Assembly (NCBI RefSeq): GCF_029873635.1
Contig: NC_080423.1
Coordinates: forward strand, 110,935,087 to 110,999,086
Direction of reading: 5' to 3'
DNA length: 64,000 bases
From: Malania oleifera
Taxonomy: Eukaryota; Streptophyta; Magnoliopsida; Santalales; Ximeniaceae
Shown: positions 38,801 to 46,191 of the stretch, piece after piece
Layout of the letters: each line of letters begins with the position of its first letter
How positions within the stretch are numbered: position 1 is the first letter of the stretch
Program-made: the position numbers and the translations under genes
The notes under the pieces: model-generated
What the model saw: only the letters and a program-made list of their open reading frames with translations
Database searches by the model: none
Told to the model about the DNA's origin: nothing

Positions 38801-41800
38801 TTTCATTTTTAAAAAGTGATGGAAATGAGTACTAAAAAATTTTTTTATGAAAACTTTAGAAATTGTTCATAGACATAATAATACAAGATATAAAACTAAA
38901 ATATTGTAAATAAGCATGTGGTGTGCAAGGTATAATATAATAAACATGTTAATATAAATAAATTCATTTGTATCAAGATAAGATATAATGAAATTCATAA
39001 ATCAGTTATATATTACTTACTAAGCAAATACAACTAATTCATATATAGAAGGTTGACTATAATGTTGTCATTAATGTGTGAGTTTGATTTTGCATAAAAT
39101 TTCAAGTCATAAAGCCATCACTCTTTTTTTGGTTTTTTTGATAAACAAAGAAATTATTAGAAAATGCTACCATTCAGGCCTTCTAGTGAGAAACTTTATT
39201 TTCAACAAAAAAAAAGACTTATACTTAGACAGAAATTTCAATTTGGAGGGCTTTGGATCTCAATTTCAATAAAAAGGAAATTTTGTTCCTTAGATTTAAA
39301 CAAACTTTGTTGTAAATTCAAGTTTTCAATTAATTTTAAATGATTTACAAAAAATTTGACCCTTGTTTCAATTTCAAGGGCATTGGAAAGCAATTTTTCA
39401 GCACAAATTTTAACATTTCAAAAAAATTTATGACTTTTGTAAAGGGTAAATTTGTCAAAACGATTCCGAAAAGGGCTCTGGCCAATCAAGCAACCTACAA
39501 AATGCTAATTCAGTTAGAGGTACTAAGAGACAATAGCTTTACCCAAAGAGCATCAGTTCAATCAAATGGCACCTAAATCTTGACCATTCAACAACTCTAG
39601 AGTTCCTTCTATAACTTAAATATTGAAATATAGAGATATGTACAGCTGGTGACACAAAATGCTAACATTAACAAACTAAAATATAAATTATCTTTCTAAA
39701 ACATCACTACAAGATTATAATACTTTACTAGTGCATGGTACTGTTCTGGAATGCTCATAATCATTCGAATGACTGACTTTCATAAAAAGGTATGTCAGAT
39801 CTAAATATACAATAAACAATTTAGGATGGCAGTTAAGGCACTGCAAAACCCTTCAAGAATTGGAAAGGATGGAAAATTACAACAAAATAAAGATAAAATG
39901 CAACTCAAAATGCATAAGGCTCAAATTCCATATGATCAGGACTCCAGGGAGGGCATGGCCCTTACCACCACACATTTGGAGAGGCTGTTTTGTGACTTGT
40001 GCTACTGACCTTCAGGCTTCAGGTTTGGGTGTAACTGTGCGACACCCTTATCATTGAGTGTAACAACAAAATCAAGATAATTAAAACAAAATTATCCTAC
40101 CTGTGAAATAACCATGGCAACATATGAAAAGCAATAAATAGAACTGATAGAGCTTGTAATTCTTAAAATGTCAACACACCTCAGCTTCTAAAGATGTTCT
40201 AGAATCTCCTTTGATTGAACACAGCTGTGAAAATAAAGTAGCCCATTTTACTGCCTTCCTCAGCCTACCAATTAAGTAGATGCGTTGGTGTGCATTTGGA
40301 CCATCTTGTAGCTGTTTTTTCTCCATGGCATGGCTCCAAGCCCTTTCTGCTGTGTAAAGAACTAGATGGAGAAACCTATTTTGGATCCAAATAATACAAG
40401 CAATTAAATATTCATTAACTGCAGAATTAACCATGTAAGTGCCCATTAGCTGTAGGGTTATCCATATAAATATTCATTACTATGTAGAGTTGAAAAGATG
40501 TTTTACAACTAACATACAGAAACTGATCCTAAAGATTGCTGTTTCCAAATCAAATATATAAAGAAAAAATTATCTAGTGCTCATTGTAGACATGCTGATG
40601 CTATGAAAAAACACGTTCAACAAAATGGATAAATAATATTTAAGAAGAAATAATACTCATTTTTTACAGACATTAGGTTTCTAATTCCAACGTAAAATGA
40701 CATCACAATTCAACCTGTGTTCCGACCGAGTATGTAGCATACACACATTTATGCTTCTTAGCCACAAAAACTAAAATGAAAGTGCATGCCATACATCTAC
40801 CAATATAAAAATTAAACAAGATGGAATATGTCAGCAGCCGCAATCACAAAACATATAGAATGGTTTATGGAAAACAAAAAAATTTTTTGATAAACTCTAA
40901 ATGAAACATACATCAACTTCATGGCTGATCTATTAAGATAACAGCATGCAAACATTTTGTTTTATGAGATGAACAGATTGCTGACTGCGAGAAGTATAGA
41001 TCTCAGTTCATTTTCGTACATAAATAAAAGAAACAACTGCATTTCCTGATAGTAATGCAAACCTAAATGCATCCATTTTGTTAAAAAAAAAATTGATAAC
41101 ATAACATAATATCCACTCGAAGTAACAGTACTCATTCCATTTGGATCAACATGTGATAACATAACATAATATCCACTAGAAGTAACAGTACTCATTCCAT
41201 TTGGATCAACATGCTTAAGCCTTTGACTAGAGAAAAAATACATGAAGAAACAACAGGCCTTAGCAAAACCTCGATGCCTCCTATGGTGTCATTTTTTATT
41301 TAAAATTTTCAAAATATTATTCTATATTGGTTTGAAGGAAGAAAGAAGTTATGGCTTGCAATTTACTTCAACTATAACCCAATTTGAACTATTCACTTAT
41401 GGAACATGCATCTCATGTGACACATACAGAATTTTTTACTGCGTAATCACTTTCTCATTCATTAGAACCCAACCCGAAATCTTCATTTATTTATCTTCTT
41501 AAATTCCCACATCAAAAGGAAAACTTAAAAGGTAGAGCAAACAGCTCAAATTCCCACATTTATGACCTTTTTTCTCTCTGTAAGTCCTCTTTGGAACCAA
41601 ATGAAGAATCAATACAATGTAGCTTGACTTCTTTCACATGGTCATTGAAAGTGTCATGACCCAAGCTTGTTCAGGGCATTATGCTGGCCTGTGACGGCTT
41701 GCCTCGTGTTCATGCAATGGGTTACCATCATGTAAATACTAGTATAGGGTTTATGCTTTGACTGTGTTTATGTCTTAGACTCTTAGTGTAAAATGGGAGT

Positions 41801-43377
41801 ATGACTCCTTAGACAATTTGATATCTCCTAATGTCAAAGCTAAAATAATATATAAAGATCTTTAGGGGAAGGTGAGTGTTTATCGCTCTTGTAAAACTCA
41901 CCAACATTTGTTAATAGTGTTTAGCCTACTTGCCTCCCTTGTTAATTACATGTTGCTTGTGAATACGTTGTTAATGAATTATGTTGCTTCAATGTTTATT
42001 GCTTGTTTGCCATTTGCATTCATGAATTGCTTACTGCTTCCACTTAGTCAACTATTGTGAATGTGTTTGTTGGTAAACCACAATAATTTTTGGCTAACTA
42101 GTTAAATAAGAGCGTTTTGGCTACTGCTGCATGTCCCTTCACCAGGTGTGAAATATCTGGCTAGTGGCACAAAGGAAGGTTTACAATAAAAGTTATGCTT
42201 GACGCTGTAATGAACAAATGAAAACATATAGGGTAAAATTAAACTGCAACCTCATATAATTACAAGTTTTAATCCCAACCTCCATTCACGAATCACAAAA
42301 AATAGTGCATTGTTGAGGTAAAGTAAAGAATGATCTTATATCTTATATCCAGTCCCCCAAAGTAAGGAGCCATATGGCCTAGGGACGCCCTTTTATACAT
42401 TTAAAATGATATAAAATTCAAAAGCATGATCCTTAGCAAAAATATATATATATCTATATAGCTATAAATTCTTTTCTACCATTTTTCTAAAAACCCAATG
42501 GGCCACTGCCTCCCACCCTAAGCAGTAGCATATTGACTAGCATTGACTTTCTCACTCTCACAAAGTCACAAGAAAACTTTCCATAATAAATGTGCATTTT
42601 CATCGAATTTGATAATTTTATTTTAATTAGCGGCTTCTAGCTTACTCTCTTGTAAAACTATAGAGGAAATATGGGCAGGAAAAATGGAAGAATTTTATTT
42701 GCTCAATTATATATAATATTTATGAATAACAATCACACCCGACTAATAAACAGAGGGGAGGGAATCATTCAAACAAACAAGGGCAACTGCACAACAAGAG
42801 CCATCAATTTTCAAGCAATGCACAAACCTCACTTCGGTGACGGTGGCTTCAGTGATGGCCCGTCGAGTATATTTACCCCGACCATGGGTAAATTTCAATG
42901 ATTTATACAGCCGCCTTAATCGAGCGGTGCAATACCTCCTGCAACTCACCAATTATATGTCTCAAAATAATGACGCCAAAAATCACTAATTAAACCCTAG
43001 ATAAAGCCTTCTATCGACCAACCTGCACAGCCGCTAGCTCCTATAAAGCAAATTAATCAATCAAAACCCTACCAGATTCGCACATACCGATATCGAGTAT
43101 AATCCCCGTGGCGTAATCCGTGCTGCATCTGAGCAGATTTCAAGAGCTGCAAAACTGACAACCAAACCAAAATGAAATCCAATCAAAACAAGCACCACAA
43201 ATTTTGGAAAACTAGTGGTTGCATGAGAAATATATATATATATATATATAAACAAATGTACATGAGAGAAAAAGTGGGAGCGAGACCATTGATTGAGAAC
43301 TTAGGGTTGATTTGATCTGAAGCATGTGATTTTGGAGCGTCAATTTCCATGGCCGATGCCTCACTTTCCTTCCCCAT
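5320..43377 (-). CDS. SRP68: Signal recognition particle subunit SRP68, 13 coding exons over 38 kb
   Basis: SRP68 binds SRP RNA and SRP72 in the particle that brings ribosomes making secretory proteins to the ER. Exons, 5' to 3' on the minus strand: 43377..43287, 43154..43088, 42938..42828, 40375..40180, 32856..32771, 32589..32394, 31785..31674, 22359..22232, 22072..21899, 21747..21638, 16199..16070, 15551..15402, 5541..5320 (stop at 5322..5320). Every intron is GT-AG, phases agree at each junction, and the sum is 1,773 bp (590 aa); I recall Arabidopsis SRP68 as about 600 aa. Diagnostic segments are [13 protein letters not shown] (exon 3), [10 protein letters not shown] (exon 4), [12 protein letters not shown] (exon 6), C-F-Y-L-A-K-S-Y (exon 11) and [11 protein letters not shown] (exon 13). 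Residues about 50-250 are the helical RNA-binding domain. The C-terminal exon should bind SRP72 by family knowledge. Introns 3, 4, 7, 10 and 12 are 2.5, 7.3, 9.3, 5.4 and 9.9 kb and mostly transposon-filled; the others are 0.13-0.6 kb. The gene looks functional. The 5' and 3' UTR limits are unknown. Confidence 0.95.
5542..6739. other. 3' part of SRP68 intron 12 without an assigned element
   Basis: It begins next to the exon 13 acceptor, which has a polypyrimidine tract with a poly-T run at about 5561..5573. From about 6085 to 6650 the composition becomes more balanced and could be the upstream part of the L1 that resumes at 8146, but I recognise no L1 motif in it. No gene is supported. Confidence 0.4.
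6740..8135. mobile_element. AT-rich MITE-like element with three internal repeats
   Basis: A block of extreme AT content is flanked by segments full of AAGTGCTTATTTT-like motifs on one side and their complement on the other. These form imperfect, long terminal inverted similarity. The right edge (tagg-tgctcgcaaacaggg, to about 8135) is of the plant MITE type. Inside are three diverged tandem units of about 305-310 bp, each starting at an ACAATAAT motif (near 7041, 7352 and 7656). There is no coding capacity. It probably inserted near the L1 that resumes at 8146. The class is uncertain. Confidence 0.45.
8146..10628 (+). mobile_element. Degraded L1-type LINE fragment in SRP68 intron 12
   Basis: A string of short frames matches plant L1 ORF2 in order. 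It starts with a pre-RT segment ending D-K-T-S-G-P-D-G (about 8195..8262). Next is RT text with K-V-L-S-E-R and Q-I-L-D-A-V-x-x-A-N-V (8306..8515), with the usual F-R-P-I-S-L block deleted. Then come a degraded palm, a [10 protein letters not shown] block (about 9150), and the C-terminal reverse-transcriptase zinc-binding region (about 9930..10110). Many frameshifts and stops are present. A TRIM-like element (10151..10544) interrupts its tail, and the RTE LINE begins just beyond. No endonuclease part is recognised, so it is truncated at the 5' end. Confidence 0.75.
10151..10544 (+). mobile_element. TRIM-like miniature LTR element nested in L1
   Basis: Two direct repeats (10151..10296 and 10416..10544) both begin TCACAATCCCACAT and share GGCCCATGGGC near the end and an ATTAC[AG] terminus. 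Just after the first is TGGTATCAAAGCCA (10299..10312), a primer-binding site for initiator tRNA-Met. Before the second is a purine-rich run. This LTR-PBS-short interior-purine tract-LTR layout at about 400 bp is that of a terminal-repeat retrotransposon in miniature. It is non-coding and old, since the two repeats are only about 70% alike by eye. Target duplications were not identified and the 5' edges do not show a clear TG, so the bounds are approximate. Confidence 0.55.
10960..11842. mobile_element. MITE-like insertion with AGTGTTTTAAAAGG terminal repeats
   Basis: A 14-bp perfect terminal inverted repeat is seen: AGTGTTTTAAAAGG at 10960..10973 and its complement at 11829..11842. The inner flanks are dense in GCGTAAG / ACGCC / GAGGCG motifs, like the subterminal repeats of DNA transposons. 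The element splits the RTE endonuclease: reading across it, G-S before and L-I-K-T after stay in frame, which proves insertion. The centre (about 11160..11500) is CT-rich and holds a 110-codon Ser/Leu/Pro-rich open frame unlike the flanks, perhaps captured host sequence. No transposase is present. No clean target duplication was found, so the superfamily is unassigned. Confidence 0.75.
12850..13458. repeat. 305-bp tandem duplication inside the RTE LINE
   Basis: Two adjacent copies (about 12850..13153 and 13154..13458) both run from AAAAATGTAGAAACA to a GGGACCGGATAACATCCCAA block. They are nearly identical, with scattered single differences. The period measured at the GTAGAAACA motif is 305 bp (12856 to 13161). 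It duplicates the linker between endonuclease and reverse transcriptase, so it arose after or during insertion of this copy. Confidence 0.9.
14865..15401. other. Intron 12 5' end, unassigned
   Basis: The stretch between the RTE tail and SRP68 exon 12. The first 250 bp are T-rich. I recognise no element and no gene. It contains the intron 12 donor region next to 15402. Confidence 0.5.
16553..17234. mobile_element. hAT-type MITE copy B in SRP68 intron 10
   Basis: The termini are imperfect inverted repeats: CCTGTTTAGTATTGTTACAG at the left and, on the opposite strand from the right end, CCGTTTGGTATCACTGTCAG. The 680-bp interior is AT-rich and non-coding, with a short (TA)n run near 16850. Its reverse complement matches copy A at 199..700 over most of its length. 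The family resembles hAT-derived MITEs with GTTTGGTATCA ends. Target duplication is not clear. Confidence 0.7.
17645..18745 (+). mobile_element. Chromovirus-family LTR fragment in SRP68 intron 10
   Basis: It starts TGTAGAGACC like the LTR at 48684..50777 read on its own strand. Then come the TTCGTCGACGAA array (about 17725..17885), a TATAAAT motif near 17891, a CT-rich leader and the conserved segment around CAAATCTGCTGGAGTG (about 18050). The 3' part reaches only the tandem-repeat zone with CCGGCGTAAGGGCCGTG units (about 18640..18740) and then stops, so it is a truncated LTR fossil. It is antisense to SRP68. Confidence 0.75.
17723..17885. repeat. TTCGTCGACGAA palindrome array in LTR fragment
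   Basis: About six copies of the 12-bp palindrome or one-step variants lie in 160 bp, just before a TATAAAT motif. The same array is found at 54450..54640, 57915..58135, and on the minus strand at 50500..50700 and 63350..63540. Confidence 0.85.
18880..20190 (+). mobile_element. L1-type LINE 3' fragment in SRP68 intron 10
   Basis: Frames match the C-terminal third of plant L1 ORF2. A segment after the RT palm reads [10 protein letters not shown] (about 18970) and G-L-G-I-K-L-I (about 19070). The zinc-binding region follows, with [14 protein letters not shown] (about 19643..19685) and a C-R-L-C-E-T-G motif with H-x-x-x-x-C-type spacing after it (about 19710..19770). The frames are broken repeatedly. 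The 5' two thirds of an L1 are absent. Orientation is antisense to SRP68. Confidence 0.75.
20378..21254 (+). mobile_element. RTE-clade LINE 3' fragment in SRP68 intron 10
   Basis: A 5'-truncated RTE begins in the H-Q-G-S-T-L-S region. It keeps the catalytic block [13 protein letters not shown] (about 20497..20530) in a 92-codon open frame, followed by E-Y-M-K-C-I-F. The rest of the C-terminus is frameshifted. The 3' end has the clade's CTAGTGGGCCTTAAGGCTT motif and an imperfect (TTG)n tail (about 21232..21254). Unlike the copy at 10630, the F-A-D-D box is intact here, but the copy is far too short to be active. Confidence 0.85.
22360..23268. other. 3' end of SRP68 intron 7, unassigned
   Basis: Unique-looking AT-rich intron sequence between the exon 8 acceptor and the L1 poly-A tail. 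No element or gene is recognised. Confidence 0.5.
23269..26390 (-). mobile_element. 5'-truncated L1-type LINE, longest copy in the window
   Basis: Read on the minus strand, it starts in the last part of the endonuclease ([11 protein letters not shown], about 26340..26300). A long linker frame follows (26267..25479, 262 codons) with [12 protein letters not shown] and K-S-P-G-L-D-G-F. The RT frame (25386..24415, 324 codons) has [22 protein letters not shown] and the catalytic [11 protein letters not shown]. The zinc-binding region is at 23740..23351. The 3' end is a poly-A (poly-T at 23269..23279 on +). Only a few frame breaks divide these blocks, one near a poly-C run at 25434..25446. It is relatively young and lies in the sense direction of SRP68 intron 7. 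Confidence 0.9.
26466..27070 (-). mobile_element. RTE-clade LINE fragment, minus strand
   Basis: On the minus strand it encodes RTE C-terminal text: [11 protein letters not shown] (about 26676), [18 protein letters not shown]. Upstream are remnants of the M-L-F-A-N-D-type catalytic region (about 26900). It directly abuts the L1 at 26390. The short stretch 26400..26469 between them carries a plus-oriented GTTTGTTGTTGTT tail that may belong to a separate small element. Confidence 0.7.
27071..27925. other. SRP68 intron 7, unassigned
   Basis: AT-rich sequence with a short imperfect (TTG)n run (27843..27865). No gene or family is recognised. It ends with the first of two 31-bp direct repeats (27870..27900 and 27926..27956, two differences). 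Confidence 0.45.
27926..28140 (+). pseudogene. Possible PIF/Harbinger transposase C-terminal remnant
   Basis: The + strand frame contains [16 protein letters not shown] and, after a stop, [14 protein letters not shown]. An acidic stretch followed by R-D-x-I-A-x-x-M-W-x-D-Y near the C-terminus is typical of plant PIF/Harbinger transposases. The fragment is about 65 codons and has no DDE residues. This assignment rests on that short motif only. Confidence 0.35.
28230..29255 (+). mobile_element. L1-type LINE 3' fragment in SRP68 intron 7
   Basis: Frames match the end of L1 ORF2. [17 protein letters not shown] appears about 28310..28365. The zinc-binding region follows with K-I-S-T-N-N-L-L-Q and [17 protein letters not shown] (about 28700..28820) plus Y-A-W-R-I-W. 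A poly-C run sits at 28613..28626. The fragment ends in a degraded A-rich tail near 29250. Frames are broken several times. Confidence 0.75.
29447..29935 (-). mobile_element. Probable L1 3' end, minus strand
   Basis: The + strand begins with poly-T and GGATAAGAAGAAATGTAAT, which mirrors the 3' tail of the L1 at 23269. Minus-strand frames are short and Cys/Phe rich (29908..29708), like decayed L1 C-termini. No diagnostic motif was found, so this is tentative. Confidence 0.4.
29945..30715. mobile_element. Putative MITE or non-autonomous DNA element
   Basis: Both edges carry related inverted text (left GTTTGGTGGCTAAGG, right CCTAGCCTAGCC...). Internal motifs CATGTTTGGATTAGG (left) and CACCAAACATGGG (right) also face each other. 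The interior has a low-complexity 96-codon frame of no known family. The termini are imperfect and no target duplication was fixed. Confidence 0.35.
30716..31673. other. 5' part of SRP68 intron 7, unassigned
   Basis: Mixed AT-rich intron sequence up to the exon 7 donor at 31673. I see no gene, no recognisable element and no clear repeat. Confidence 0.45.
32857..33704. other. 3' end of SRP68 intron 4, unassigned
   Basis: AT-rich intron sequence next to the exon 5 acceptor, with poly-A (about 33107..33120) and poly-T (about 33547..33568) runs. No element recognised. Confidence 0.5.
33705..33925 (+). mobile_element. Short L1 RT fragment
   Basis: A 66-codon frame starting at 33716 reads [14 protein letters not shown] and, near its end, [12 protein letters not shown]. 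This is the L1 RT region from the L-S-P-L-L-F block to the catalytic [FY]-x-D-D box. Both sides are cut off. Confidence 0.7.
33926..34335 (-). mobile_element. L1-type LINE 3' end, minus strand
   Basis: The minus-strand frame (34331..34053) has W-K-E-R and [17 protein letters not shown], the L1 tail block found downstream of the zinc-binding region. The minus-strand 3' end lies at a poly-A-like run near 33935. It abuts an opposite-strand L1 piece on the left and the copia element on the right. Confidence 0.6.
34340..38591 (-). mobile_element. Broken Ty1/copia element with short LTR in SRP68 intron 4
   Basis: Parts, in minus-strand order: a short 5' LTR (38591..38418), a primer-binding site (38416..38405), a leader/gag zone, protease-type text (about 37230..36850), a gag-pre-integrase and integrase zone (about 36785..36000), a reverse transcriptase zone (about 35600..35000), and RNase H-like text to about 34340. 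Order protease-integrase-RT is that of Ty1/copia. No 3' LTR was found, so the end is missing. It is clearly broken, with roughly ten or more breaks. It looks old. It has the same orientation as SRP68. Confidence 0.8.
38418..38591 (-). repeat. 174-bp 5' LTR of the copia element
   Basis: It is bounded by TG...CA on the minus strand (TGTTAATGG at the start, TCAAACA at the end). One base further is GGTATTAGAGCA, a primer-binding site of the initiator tRNA-Met type (38416..38405). A TATAAATAG motif lies on the minus strand near 38470..38480. Only one LTR is present. Confidence 0.6.
38592..40179. other. 5' part of SRP68 intron 4, unassigned
   Basis: AT-rich sequence with several imperfect 'ttcaatttcaa' runs between 38740 and 39420, where a diverged internal repetition may exist. 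No gene or family was recognised. Confidence 0.45.
40376..42827. other. SRP68 intron 3
   Basis: A 2.45-kb intron with a 60-bp tandem duplication (41095..41214) and no clear transposon. A TGTCATGACCC-led segment from about 41654 could be an old LTR edge, but no partner end was found. Confidence 0.55.
41095..41214. repeat. 60-bp exact tandem duplication in SRP68 intron 3
   Basis: Two adjacent 60-bp copies (41095..41154 and 41155..41214) start GATAACATAACATAATATCC. They differ at one internal base and at the last base. It is a recent local duplication without coding content. Confidence 0.97.
43229..43251. repeat. (TA)n microsatellite in SRP68 intron 1
   Basis: About 11 TA units lie 36 bp downstream of the exon 1 donor inside the 132-bp intron 1. 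Length variation is likely. Confidence 0.9.
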
Positions 43378-43736
43378 GATCCGTAAGAGCTTAGATCTGC
43401 GGGTGAGAATGGGGAATGGAGAGAAATATCAGGCGCCGGCGGCTTCCAGCCTCCGTCAGGCGGCGAGATGCGTCGGAAGGCGGCGCGCAGCCTTCACTGG
43501 GGTTCAAGCTGGCTGCTTTGGAACTGCGTTCTCTGTTTCAGTTGGAGAAGGATCGAGTCGCCATTTTCAAAGGCATCCTTCGTTAAGGTTACGGTTCGGG
43601 TTCATCCATATGATTCAATAACCGGGCGGCATTTTCTGAACCCGTTTAATTCAATTAGAAATAAGTTTTTTTACTGCTTTTTTAAAAATATTTTCTAATA
43701 TAAAATATTTTTGAGTTTCGTTTGCAACTCAAAAAG

Positions 43737-43739
<3 letters not shown>
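43378..43739 (-). promoter_or_regulatory. Probable 5' UTR and proximal promoter of SRP68
   Basis: Directly upstream of the SRP68 start codon (ATG at 43377, minus strand) the sequence is GC-rich to about 43640, unlike the flanks. This is typical of a housekeeping-gene leader and core promoter. A + strand open frame here (43349..43621) is the antisense of exon 1 and the leader and is not taken as a gene. No certain TATA box was identified. Confidence 0.5.

Positions 43740-43773
<34 letters not shown>
43740..43773. repeat. (TA)n microsatellite
   Basis: About 17 TA units at the upstream edge of the SRP68 promoter region, followed by a strongly AT-rich stretch to about 44000. Confidence 0.95.
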
Positions 43774-43779
<6 letters not shown>

Positions 43780-46191
43780 ATTCACATTTTTTTGTTTAAT
43801 TATAAAAAAAAATAAAAATTATATCAAATCTATAACCAAATTTTTTATTTTACAAATTTTTAATATTTATTTTTTCTTAATTTTTAGTCATATTCAAAAT
43901 TAAATTTATTTTTATAGTAATTAATAGATAAGAAAAGTATAAGAAAAAATAAATTTTCTTATTTTCCTTTCCTTTATTTTTTCCAAACAAAATCCTTGGT
44001 CTAAACGTATTTTTTAAAAAAATGAATCATATCAAAGAAAAATGTATGAAAACAATGCTGATGTCTACTTTGTAAGTAAAACGGAAAATATATGTAGAAG
44101 TAGGAATAACATCAATATAGTACCAAGGGAGTATTTGAGATAAAAATCAACTAATTTGATATTTCTTAATGAGAATCATGAACCCAAGTATACCGTCCTA
44201 TAGTACTTTTGAAGGTTTGTTGAGCATAGCAACAAATATTAGAATGAAAATGGAACAATGATATATGTAGTTGTCAGTAAGAAGGCTACAATTGTTGTGA
44301 GTTCCAAAGATAAATAAAATATTCTTAAATCTTGAAAATCAATGAGAAAAGGCAATAAGTTCAATTTTAAAAATAGCAGGAGTTTTTACTTATCCATGTA
44401 ATTACAAAAAAATATCAATATTTGAATAAATATAAAAAAAAAAATGAGTGTAAATAGTATATGTGTAAATAGTATATGATTAGATGCACTTGCATTAGAT
44501 TAGCCATCCAATCGACCATTGATTCATGCCAGACTAGAAAAAATGCAAATAGAGAGGTTATAAGCAAACTATATTGCTATGGTCATTACAACTCCAAAAT
44601 AAATGTTATGTAATTTCCTTCTTTGATATATGCACGCGAAAACTTGTTTAAGCACCCAACATGTGTATGAAATACCATTAGAATAAGGAAAAAAAATATT
44701 TTGCTTCTATGTAAGTGTGAAATTTAGGCATTGGTAGCAAACTCCACTGAGTAGTCTAAATTAAGTCTTAGTCATAAGAAGATTTTATCAAACTCTGGTT
44801 GTCGTTGTTGCGGTACGTGTATCCCTTACTATAAGAGAATTGCACATTTGCATTAGACTTCTAAAAAATGGTAAGTCTTGGAATGTGTTGAAAGAAACAT
44901 AGGGTTGGGTGTGACTTATAACATTAAGCCGACAATAGTAATACAAGATGGCAGTAGAAGGGCGAGTAGTGAGCTACCTATTGATGTGTAGCTAATTCTT
45001 ATTTGAAAATGAGCGAGCGGGCGAGCGAGAGAGAGACAAGTAGCGTAAAGATAATAAGATGACTTAGTAACTTTTCCACGTGGGCAACATGCCATTCACA
45101 ATAGAACTAGATGATTAGAGTCCAAAGTGTAATTGTCGATTCTTCTCAAATTATACCCCCAAAAAGTCATGTTAATGGGTACAAGAGACTAATACTGCTT
45201 GTAGATATCCTTCTTAATTAAACTACGACGACTGGCTTTGGAGATTGGCACCAATCTCCACTATCTATACCAAATTAGAAGACATCATCAAATTTTTATT
45301 AGTGTGGTTGTATTAAAAATGTCCCTTACTAAGAGAGAACTACTTATTTATAATAGACTTTCAAATGATGGTAGCCTCAAAATTTGTAGGAAAAACTATA
45401 GATTTGAGACAACAATTTGCAATATGAGATGGTAGTATCAATATGGAGATGAGTTATAAGTACCAATGTGTATTCAATCCCAGTTTGAAACACACACACA
45501 CATACATGCAATTTGTCATTTATAAAGGATGTTGTGAAATCATGCCTTAGGGTTACATGTGCATAGAAAACAAATAAAAAAATAGAGAAAATCAAAAGAG
45601 AGAAGAAGAACAATGAATTTACGTGTTTCAATAATGTGTTTAATTCCACGGAGCCCTTGTACAATTTTCACTGTCGTCATATAAAAACTACCTTAGGGTT
45701 TCAACCATCAACTACAATATGCATATATAACCCAGCATGAAAATTTCAAAATACTCTCATATGATAATATAATTACATTGCACCCTGCCGTAAACAAATT
45801 GCATCGTTCGATGAGGGGGTTTCACTCCACCCCCGACACCATCCCCATTGCACCCCTACTAGGTTTGGTTTAAGTATACAATGAGCTTTCGTTTGACAAA
45901 CTTCAAGTGGATAGCCCCTTAAATATAAATCATAGCATGCTTCAAGTGGATAATCACTCAGAATACAAGTCATAACTAAATAAAGGAACTAAGCGCTTGA
46001 TGATTAATGTACATGCAATTATTTAAGATTTTTGAATTAAACCCCCAAAAGTTGTTAGCAAATGTCTTGTCAATAGATAGAAGAGACAAAAATTGCAAAA
46101 TAGTTATCCATCTTAATTAAAGTCCAATCACTAGCTAAACTTTTTAAACCGTGCAAATATTGAACTCCGGTAACACGATGAAGCAACTTTG
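43774..46191. other. Unassigned AT-rich spacer with diverged repeats
   Basis: No gene is supported. Two segments (about 44815..44960 and 45306..45440) look like diverged copies of each other. Both pass through 'tcccttact..agagaa', a run of 'attagactt..aaatgg', and a Gly-Lys-like tail. Around 45620..45860 there is text similar in style to LTR leader regions (cacggagccc, then an A-rich run). The region may be old LTR-element debris, but I cannot name a family. Confidence 0.35.

Noticed and set aside
41654-42180. Possible LTR beginning TGTCATGACCC in SRP68 intron 3
   Set aside because: No matching CA terminus, target duplication or internal LTR signature could be found.
5320-43377. SRP68 as a pseudogene
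   Set aside because: All 13 exons keep frame and canonical splice sites, and introns are present, so it is neither a processed copy nor visibly decayed.
43349-43621. 90-codon + strand frame starting in SRP68 exon 1
   Set aside because: It is antisense to the SRP68 first exon and leader; GC-rich leader sequence gives long open frames by chance.
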